Below are positions 6,783-10,296 of a stretch of 10,296 nt of DNA, one piece after another. Every line of letters begins with the position of its first letter. Position 1 is the first letter of the stretch. A program made the translations under genes and the position numbers. This DNA comes from UBA12068 sp964452415 (GTDB lineage Bacteria > Patescibacteriota > Minisyncoccia > Moranbacterales > GWC2-37-73). A model generated the notes under the pieces. It had not been told where the DNA came from, searched no databases, and worked only from the letters and a program-made list of their open reading frames with translations. The DNA lies in assembly GCA_964452415.1 (NCBI GenBank), contig CAYVME010000033.1, forward strand, positions 1-10,296, in the 5' to 3' direction.

Positions 6783-6788
6783 ATTATA
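6783..6788 (-). promoter_or_regulatory. -10 element of tsaD
   Basis: A perfect TATAAT lies on the minus strand 12 bases upstream of the tsaD ATG. No convincing -35 exists at 16-18 bases (CAAGTC at 17). The start point near 6776 leaves about six untranslated bases, which agrees with the lack of a ribosome binding site. Confidence 0.5.
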
Positions 6789-6823
6789 GTATATAGAGTA
6801 CTTCAGACTTGAAGCACGATGCT

Positions 6824-6852
6824 TTGATTTAATAGCGGTTAACCGATATTAT
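6824..6852 (+). promoter_or_regulatory. candidate sigma-factor gene promoter with an operator-like dyad in its spacer
   Basis: TTGATT (6824-6829) and TATTAT (6847-6852) are spaced by 17 bases. The spacer holds the perfect palindrome CGGTTAACCG (6836-6845), which extends to 20 bases (6831-6850) with one mismatched pair (AATA-g-CGGTT / AACCG-a-TATT). A repressor bound here would block polymerase. The -10 is only three bases before the annotated ATG, so the mRNA would start at or just after that codon. Confidence 0.5.
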
Positions 6853-6855
6853 CAT

Positions 6856-7617
6856 ATGGCAACGAAAATGAAAAGTCTACTTGGCAGGCAAACTCGCAAG
6901 AAAGGTTTGATGCAATCCTGCGCACAAATGCAACTCTTCAGACGCAAAGATGATTTGCCGTGGAATGATTCCGACGGTGAAAAACTCCTTTCAAAAAAAT
7001 CGCCAAATCAAGTCAGACAGCTTTTGTTTCGAAGAAAGACGGATCTGGATTATTGCTCCGAACTCGAAGATAATGATTTGATTGTTGTCATTCAGACTCA
7101 AAATCCCGAGGCATATCGGGAACTTTTTTCCAGATATCAAAAGAAGCTTTTCGCCTACATCTATCATTTGGTTGGCAATAGGGAAGAAACTGAGGACATC
7201 TTGCAAAATGTTTTTTCAAAAACATATAAAAATCTTGAGCACTTCGATCTCTCCAGAAAATTTTCCTCTTGGATATATCGCATTGCACACAATGAATCTG
7301 TGAATTACCTTAAAAGGAAAAGCAAGCGGTACACAATTTCCTGGGAGGATGTTTCAACCAGCAAGGACAAATTGGAAAGCGCTTCAAATGAGGAGAGACC
7401 GGAAGAGAGAATGGAGCATCAAGAAATTGTCAAAGAAGTTGACGGGGCAATGGAAAAACTTGCACCGCAGTACAAGCAGATTTTGAAAATGAGATATTTT
7501 CAAGAATACTCATATGAGGACATCAGTAAGATTTTGAAAAAACCGGTCAACACGGTCGGAACCTTGATAAACAGAGCCAAAAGGAAATTGTCCGAAGTTG
7601 TAAAAGAGGGAAAATAG
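6856..7617 (+). CDS. ECF-like sigma-70 family RNA polymerase sigma factor
   Basis: The 253-residue protein has sigma region 2 at about 72-157 (DNDLIVVIQTQNPEAYRELF, then REETEDILQNVF and FSSWIYRIAHNESVNYLKRK) and region 4 at about 198-247 (LAPQYKQILKMRYFQEYSYEDISKIL, with helix-turn-helix KPVNTVGTLINRAKRKL). Region 3 is absent, as in ECF (group IV) sigma factors. The first 70 residues are a basic extension not typical of the group. No anti-sigma gene follows; a terminator begins nine bases after the stop. The start is uncertain: ATG 6856 has no Shine-Dalgarno and lies against the -10, whereas ATG 6868 (Met5) or ATG 6910 (Met19, preceded by AGAAAGG) would fit the promoter. A dyad in the promoter suggests repression or autoregulation. 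Confidence 0.92.
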   Translation: MATKMKSLLGRQTRKKGLMQSCAQMQLFRRKDDLPWNDSDGEKLLSKKSPNQVRQLLFRRKTDLDYCSELEDNDLIVVIQTQNPEAYRELFSRYQKKLFAYIYHLVGNREETEDILQNVFSKTYKNLEHFDLSRKFSSWIYRIAHNESVNYLKRKSKRYTISWEDVSTSKDKLESASNEERPEERMEHQEIVKEVDGAMEKLAPQYKQILKMRYFQEYSYEDISKILKKPVNTVGTLINRAKRKLSEVVKEGK

Positions 7618-7625
7618 CTTGAATT

Positions 7626-7656
7626 GAAAAATCTCCACAAGAAGTGGAGATTTTTC
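7626..7656. terminator. bidirectional intrinsic terminator between the sigma factor and tRNA-Glu
   Basis: Perfect 13-bp arms GAAAAATCTCCAC (7626-7638) and GTGGAGATTTTTC (7644-7656) enclose a 5-base loop. The A/T ends supply a T-run on both strands, so it can end the sigma factor transcript (plus) and the tRNA-Glu transcript (minus), whose 3' CCA lies only three bases away. Confidence 0.9.
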
Positions 7657-7659
7657 CTT

Positions 7660-7734
7660 TGGTAGCGCCAAGGGGAATCGGACCCCTGTTACCAGGATGA
7701 AAACCTGGTGTCCTAACCACTAGACGATGGCGCC
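7660..7734 (-). tRNA. tRNA-Glu (anticodon UUC)
   Basis: On the minus strand a complete cloverleaf is visible: acceptor GGCGCCA pairing with TGGCGCT, D arm GTCT/GGAC, anticodon stem CCAGG/CCTGG with loop TTTTCAT giving anticodon TTC, variable loop TAAC, T stem AGGGG/CCCCT, discriminator A and an encoded CCA. The T loop reads TCCGATT, so position 55 is C (complement of base 7681) where nearly all tRNAs have U that becomes pseudouridine. Otherwise it looks functional. Confidence 0.97.
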
Positions 7735-7769
7735 ATTTGGTGAAATTTCAATAAAACAGTAACTCGGAC

Positions 7770-7797
7770 AGTTTAACACAAATAAAAAATAAATCAA
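7770..7797 (-). promoter_or_regulatory. candidate promoter of tRNA-Glu
   Basis: On the minus strand TTGATT (7792-7797) and TAAACT (7770-7775) are spaced by 16 bases, with TGT directly before the -10 as in extended -10 promoters. The start would be about 29 bases upstream of the mature tRNA 5' end. Confidence 0.45.
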
Positions 7798-7854
7798 GGG
7801 GTGGGCATTATTAATGAATAATAGCCAAAAAATATCTCCAAAAGACCAAAGCAC

Positions 7855-7882
7855 TTGATTTCTGGCATGTCTGTGATAGGAT
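7855..7882 (+). promoter_or_regulatory. weak candidate promoter of the Nudix operon
   Basis: TTGATT (7855-7860) and TAGGAT (7877-7882) are spaced by 16 bases; the -10 matches four of six consensus bases. The leader to the GTG at 7942 would be about 50 bases. The rest of the 200-base gap from the tRNA to this gene shows only a small inverted repeat, ATTATT-AATG-AATAAT, near 7808-7823. Confidence 0.3.
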
Positions 7883-7941
7883 TGAAAACTCAGTAATTTT
7901 ACAATTCAAAAGTCAAAATTAACATATTTTGGAGGTGCATC

Positions 7942-8457
7942 GTGGAGAATAGGGCTATATATAACAATAAGAATGGTTTGGTTTTGGGTTATTTTGTCAA
8001 AGACGGAGATGTTGGGTTGGGTCTCAGGAAAAAAACTCCCTGGTCTGGAAAACTTAGCGGTCCGGGCGGAAACAGGGAAGAATGCGACAAAAGTTTGAAG
8101 GATGCATTGGTAAGAGAGGTGAAGGTGGAATTGGATGTGAATATCGCGCTTGATGAAATTGAAAAAAGGGCAGAGTTTAAAATTTTCCGTCCAGGAAAAA
8201 AACCGATCTTGCTTCATGTTTATACTATGGGTCGGTATCAGGGTGATTTCAAGGCGTCTGACGAGATGGATATTCCTTGGTGGTTTCCAATTGAATATTT
8301 GCCAATAGAACTCATGGTTCCTGGGGACGAGCATTGGGTATACAGGATGCTGAAAGGGGAGTTCTTGGGAGGAGAGATTCATCGCAGTCTTGATTTTGAA
8401 ACACTCATTTATATGAATGTGTATGAGGTTGATCCAAAATCTTTCGTTCATTACTGA
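7942..8457 (+). CDS. MTH1/NUDT1-like Nudix hydrolase (probable oxidised purine nucleotide diphosphatase)
   Basis: The 171-residue protein starts at GTG with a strong GGAGGTG six bases upstream of the start, which settles the start. Its sequence follows the MTH1 (8-oxo-dGTPase) pattern: GLGLRKKTPWSGKLSGPGG, a Nudix box ending REVKVELDV (58-66), then HVYTMGRYQGDFKASDEMDIPWWF, where SDEM and the tryptophan recall ESDEMRPCWF of MTH1, and MVPGDEHW, recalling MWPDDSYW. The Nudix box is degenerate: it is one residue longer than GX5EX7REUXEEXGU, the first Glu is Lys, the EE pair is VE, and the later Gly is Asp. E59 and E63 remain, so metal binding is plausible. Family knowledge suggests hydrolysis of oxidised or methylated purine nucleotides; the substrate is inferred. 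It is followed after 20 bases by the next gene, likely one operon. Confidence 0.85.
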   Translation: MENRAIYNNKNGLVLGYFVKDGDVGLGLRKKTPWSGKLSGPGGNREECDKSLKDALVREVKVELDVNIALDEIEKRAEFKIFRPGKKPILLHVYTMGRYQGDFKASDEMDIPWWFPIEYLPIELMVPGDEHWVYRMLKGEFLGGEIHRSLDFETLIYMNVYEVDPKSFVHY

Positions 8458-8477
8458 AGCCACAAAGGAGATTAGCA

Positions 8478-8843
8478 ATGGAACTCAATGATCGTGTTAA
8501 AAAGAAAATTCTTTTCGTGCATTATGGCGGTCCCTGGAATGAAGATCCTTATGCATTTGAGAAGCCTATCGAGATTCTCATGAAATTTTTGGAAATCAAT
8601 GGGCATGGGGTTCAGCGAGTCACTGTCGCTCCCTCAGACAAGGAGCTTTCAAAGGTTGATGCGGTGGTTTTTGCCTCAATAAGATTCAAGGAAGAAGCTG
8701 ACAAAATCAGAAAAAGCACCGGCAAAAATGTTTTCATTGTTGAAAATTCCGTTGGAGAAGGCGGGGGTGAATCTGGAGTTATTTTTATAAAAAGAGACAT
8801 TGACCTCTGCGGAGTTGCAAGAAAAATAGAAGCGCAGGCGTAG
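8478..8843 (+). CDS. hypothetical small alpha/beta protein, operon partner of the Nudix hydrolase
   Basis: I do not recognise this 121-residue protein. The start is well supported by AAAGGAGA (8463-8470) seven bases before the ATG. The sequence alternates strands and helices: ILFVHYGGPW (strand 1), PIEILMKFLEINGHG (helix), VQRVTVA, DAVVFASIRF, a charged helix EEADKIRKSTG, NVFIVEN, a glycine-rich VGEGGGESG, VIFIKRD and a terminal helix. This pattern suggests a small flavodoxin- or receiver-like Rossmannoid fold, but no phospho-acceptor or cofactor motif can be named. There is no signal peptide or membrane segment, so it is probably cytosolic. It lies 20 bases after the Nudix gene and shares its terminator, hinting at a joint role in nucleotide metabolism. 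This link is only contextual. Confidence 0.8.
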   Translation: MELNDRVKKKILFVHYGGPWNEDPYAFEKPIEILMKFLEINGHGVQRVTVAPSDKELSKVDAVVFASIRFKEEADKIRKSTGKNVFIVENSVGEGGGESGVIFIKRDIDLCGVARKIEAQA

Positions 8844-8866
8844 CGACTCATCTATGTTTTATCGAG

Positions 8867-8899
8867 GCGGGTTTGAAATTTTTCGAATCCGCTTTTTTT
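8867..8899 (+). terminator. intrinsic terminator of the Nudix operon
   Basis: An 11-bp stem (8867-8877 with 8882-8892, two G-U pairs) with a 4-base loop is followed by seven T. It lies 24 bases after the stop of the small hypothetical gene. Confidence 0.9.
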
Positions 8900-8914
8900 A
8901 TTATAAATTTTTCG

Positions 8915-8949
8915 AAAATAAAAAAGCCCCGGAGTTTCTTCGGGGCTTT
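8915..8949 (-). terminator. intrinsic terminator of the minus-strand hypothetical gene
   Basis: AAAGCCCCG (8923-8931) pairs with CGGGGCTTT (8941-8949), and the stem can be extended by three pairs including one G-U. On the minus strand the hairpin is followed by TTTTTTATTTT. It starts three bases after the stop codon of the gene at 8953-9348 and faces the Nudix operon terminator. Confidence 0.92.
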
Positions 8950-8952
8950 GAT

Positions 8953-9348
8953 TCAGAGAGGCTTTCTCGTTCTCATATCAATAATATTGTGTTTCTTAAT
9001 GGGGGGAAATCTTCTGGTTCTTTTTTCCATGTCAGTTTCAAGAAAATCAATAATTTTGACGACATCGTCTTCTTGGAAAAATTTTTCCAATTTGGAACCC
9101 CTGCGTCCTATTTCTTCAGTGGTCAGCGCAAAAGCATCATTGCTTGCATTGATGAATGTGCTTTTGAAGCAGACAAATTCAGCGTAATTTTCTGATGTTT
9201 TCACATAGAAAATTTTGCCTTCATTGGGTTGCTCATCATCACCATACTGAATGAGGACAAAAACAGCGCAGGAACCAGTTAGAATATCTCCAAATTTATA
9301 AAATTCTCCAATTATAAGTTGGTTAGTCAAGGCTAATGTTTTATTCAT
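8953..9348 (-). CDS. hypothetical protein
   Basis: I do not recognise this protein. The start is chosen at the second of two in-frame ATGs: AGGAGG (9357-9362) is eight bases from the ATG at 9348 but only two bases from the ATG at 9354, so the product is 131 residues (MNKTLALTNQ...). The first half appears beta-rich (IIGEFYKFGDILTGSCAVFVLIQYG, then KIFYVKTSENYAEFVCFK), as in a small barrel. The middle is helical and charged (TTEEIGRRGSKLEKFFQEDDVVKIIDFLETDMEKR). The tail is basic (RTRRFPPIKKHNIIDMRTRK), which could contact nucleic acid. It has no signal peptide or transmembrane segment. It has its own terminator, and its promoter region is shared with engB. The strong ribosome binding site, clear terminator and codon-like composition argue that it is a real gene. 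Confidence 0.8.
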   Translation of the reverse strand: MNKTLALTNQLIIGEFYKFGDILTGSCAVFVLIQYGDDEQPNEGKIFYVKTSENYAEFVCFKSTFINASNDAFALTTEEIGRRGSKLEKFFQEDDVVKIIDFLETDMEKRTRRFPPIKKHNIIDMRTRKPL

Positions 9349-9399
9349 TTTCATTTCCTCCTGGATATTTTATTGTGAAGGTACGACTTTTAACTTTGC

Positions 9400-9408
9400 T
9401 ATATTATA
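9400..9408. promoter_or_regulatory. overlapping divergent -10 elements of engB and the hypothetical gene
   Basis: On the plus strand TATATT (9400-9405) is preceded by TGC, an extended -10 that would start transcription about 20 bases before engB. On the minus strand a perfect TATAAT (9403-9408) would start transcription near 9396, about 48 bases before the hypothetical gene. Neither has a good -35 at normal spacing. The two elements share bases 9403-9405. Confidence 0.45.
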
Positions 9409-9431
9409 AGAAATGAGTTAATATAGAGTTT

Positions 9432-10004
9432 ATGAATATTATCAAATCACCACAATTTATCAAGGGGATCATGGGAAGCGATCCAATCTTGAAGGAAAAA
9501 ATCCCTCAGATAGCCTTTGTTGGTCGATCCAATGTTGGAAAATCAAGCGTAATCAATACCTTGGTCGGGGTTAAGGGTTTGGCAATTTCCAGTTCGACTC
9601 CGGGTCGCACGCTTCAACTAAACTTCTTTGATATTGATGGCAAAGCCTATTTCGTGGATCTTCCGGGTTATGGCTATTCCAAAACCTCCTTGAAGCAAGC
9701 CGAAAAAATGCGAAAGATGATAATGTGGTATCTTGAGCAAAATGAACACAAACCAGACAAGGTTGTCCTGATTATTGATGGAAATATTGGTCCAAGCAAA
9801 TTCGACATCGAAATGATGGAGCTTCTTAGTGAAAATGCCTACAATGTGATTGTGGTGGCCAACAAAATGGACAAGGTGAAAGCCAGTGAATTGGTCAAAA
9901 AACAACGCTTGATCATCGAAAAACTTGATACTGAAAACATTGCCTATTTCTCAACCAAAACCAAAAAAGGCAAAGAAGAACTTTTGGATAAGATTTTTGC
10001 ATAG
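9432..10004 (+). CDS. engB: ribosome biogenesis GTPase EngB (YihA/YsxC)
   Basis: The 190-residue protein is a single GTPase domain of the TrmE-Era-EngA-YihA-Septin-like class and matches the EngB length. Motifs in order: G1 GRSNVGKSS (31-39), G2 Thr60 in STPGRTLQLNFF, G3 DLPGYGYSK (76-84), G4 NKMD (144-147, where TKxD is also common in the family) and G5 STK (174-176). The hydrophobic PGYGY segment is characteristic of EngB. EngB helps assemble the large ribosomal subunit and is usually essential. No clear Shine-Dalgarno precedes the ATG; ATAGAG nearby is weak. It is followed by a modest terminator that overlaps the typA promoter. Confidence 0.97.
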   Translation: MNIIKSPQFIKGIMGSDPILKEKIPQIAFVGRSNVGKSSVINTLVGVKGLAISSSTPGRTLQLNFFDIDGKAYFVDLPGYGYSKTSLKQAEKMRKMIMWYLEQNEHKPDKVVLIIDGNIGPSKFDIEMMELLSENAYNVIVVANKMDKVKASELVKKQRLIIEKLDTENIAYFSTKTKKGKEELLDKIFA

Positions 10005-10009
10005 GCTAT

Positions 10010-10039
10010 AGCGAGAATGAGTTGACAAATTCTCGCTTT
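10010..10039 (+). terminator. modest intrinsic terminator after engB
   Basis: AGCGAGAAT (10010-10018) pairs with ATTCTCGCT (10029-10037) around a 10-base loop; only a short T stretch follows. The loop contains the -35 TTGACA of the downstream promoter and the 3' arm lies in its spacer. Confidence 0.55.
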
Positions 10040-10050
10040 ATTGCTATATT
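10022..10050 (+). promoter_or_regulatory. strong promoter upstream of typA, nested in the engB terminator
   Basis: A consensus -35 TTGACA (10022-10027), a 17-base spacer and -10 TATATT (10045-10050) preceded by TGC make this the best promoter match in the window. The start would be near 10057, giving typA a leader of about 140 bases. Confidence 0.85.
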
Positions 10051-10070
10051 TGTATGGCTTTGGAAGTCTT

Positions 10071-10091
10071 ACTGCCTGGCGGCAGTTTTTT
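10071..10091 (+). terminator. intrinsic terminator or attenuator in the typA leader
   Basis: ACTGCC (10071-10076) pairs with GGCAGT (10081-10086) around TGGC, followed by an unbroken run of T and further T-rich sequence. It lies about 14 bases after the predicted start point, so it would stop most transcripts from the typA promoter unless it is bypassed. It could also act as a back-up terminator for engB. Confidence 0.7.
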
Positions 10092-10106
10092 GTTTTATTA
10101 TATTTT

Positions 10107-10118
10107 TTTACATGTAAA
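10107..10118. repeat. 12-bp palindrome TTTACATGTAAA in the typA leader
   Basis: This is a perfect 12-base palindrome between the T-rich tract of the attenuator and the long hairpin. It is operator-like in form but has no identified binding protein. Confidence 0.4.
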
Positions 10119-10120
10119 TT

Positions 10121-10176
10121 CATAGGGTTAGAAGGTTTATAAGGTCAATTACTTTACAAACTTTAAAAACTCTATG
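10121..10176 (+). repeat. long imperfect hairpin before typA
   Basis: The arms 10121-10145 (CATAGGGTT ... AAGGT) and 10151-10176 (ACTTT ... AACTCTATG) pair over most of about 25 positions, with several G-U pairs, one single mismatch and a small internal loop; the hairpin loop is CAATT. No T-run follows, so it is not a terminator. It ends 20 bases before the typA ATG. The arms are made of GTTTATAAGG-like words, so it may derive from a simple repeat. Confidence 0.65.
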
Positions 10177-10196
10177 CATTTTACGAACTAAACACT

Positions 10197-10296
10197 ATGG
10201 AAATTCGAAACATTGCAATCATCGCTCATGTGGATCATGGTAAAACAACTTTGACTGACGCAATCATGCGCCAGACTGGAATGGTGGAAGAGGGAA
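10197..10296 (+). CDS. typA: translational GTPase TypA/BipA, N-terminal fragment
   Basis: Only 33 codons are present before the window ends. The start MEIRNIAIIAHVDHGKTTL contains the G1 P-loop of translation-factor GTPases (AHVDHGKTT). The combination IRNIAIIAHVDHGKTTL followed by DAIMRQTG fits TypA/BipA best; LepA normally reads NFSIIAHIDHGKSTL, EF-G reads AHIDAGKTT, and IF-2 reads GHVDHGKT after a different strand. TypA binds the ribosome and supports growth and ribosome assembly under stress or cold. There is no Shine-Dalgarno before the ATG. The leader contains a terminator-like hairpin, a palindrome and a long hairpin, suggesting controlled expression. It follows engB on the same strand, grouping two ribosome-associated GTPases. 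Confidence 0.88.
   Translation, partial: MEIRNIAIIAHVDHGKTTLTDAIMRQTGMVEEG

Noticed and set aside
7906..8478. 190-codon ORF on the minus strand across the Nudix gene
   Set aside because: It is antisense to a gene with a clear family match and a strong ribosome binding site; it has no start signal of its own and its protein sequence looks unlike any family.
8478..8843. Small alpha/beta protein as a two-component receiver domain
   Set aside because: Strand 1 ends in HYGGPW rather than the paired acidic residues of receivers, and no phospho-acceptor aspartate with a partner lysine could be placed with confidence.
8854..9195. Plus-strand ORFs of 113 and 104 codons opposite the minus-strand hypothetical gene
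   Set aside because: They run through two terminator hairpins and have no Shine-Dalgarno. The opposite strand has a strong ribosome binding site and a terminator right after its stop.

Overview
The window is AT-rich bacterial chromosomal DNA with densely packed, mostly housekeeping genes. The organism is probably a Candidate Phyla Radiation (Patescibacteria, Parcubacteria-like) bacterium. This is inferred from several signs: most housekeeping genes lack a Shine-Dalgarno sequence; VanW, a small Hsp20 with an acidic N-terminus and an orphan ECF-type sigma factor occur together; and degenerate short-unit repeats lie in intergenic DNA and even inside tsaD. No rRNA or other decisive taxonomic marker is present, so the assignment is tentative.

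Layout: the left third is read from the minus strand. In order of transcription toward the left edge these are tsaD (own promoter and terminator), valS (own promoter) followed by a PrsW-type membrane protease, hsp20 (own promoter, a probable 11-codon leader peptide and a terminator), a VanW-domain exported protein, and the 5' part of a tRNA with its own promoter. At about 6.8 kb there is a divergent control region between tsaD (minus) and an ECF-like sigma factor (plus). The sigma gene ends at a bidirectional terminator that also serves a minus-strand tRNA-Glu(UUC).

From 7.9 to 8.85 kb lies a two-gene plus-strand operon with strong Shine-Dalgarno sites: an MTH1-like Nudix hydrolase and an unrecognised small alpha/beta protein. 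It ends in an intrinsic terminator that faces the terminator of a minus-strand gene of unknown function (8953-9348). That gene and engB (plus) diverge from overlapping -10 elements. The right edge holds engB and the first 33 codons of typA. Between them is an elaborate leader: a near-consensus promoter overlapping the engB terminator hairpin, an intrinsic terminator just downstream of the predicted start point, and a long imperfect hairpin.

Functionally the window combines translation (valS, tRNAs, the tRNA t6A enzyme tsaD, ribosome-associated GTPases engB and typA), protein and envelope stress (hsp20, prsW, vanW, sigma factor) and probable nucleotide-pool sanitation (Nudix). I see no CRISPR array, insertion sequence, phage gene or recognisable defence system. 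The most unusual signals are regulatory (the hsp20 leader ORF, the typA leader, a dyad inside the sigma-factor promoter) and repeat-derived insertions in tsaD.
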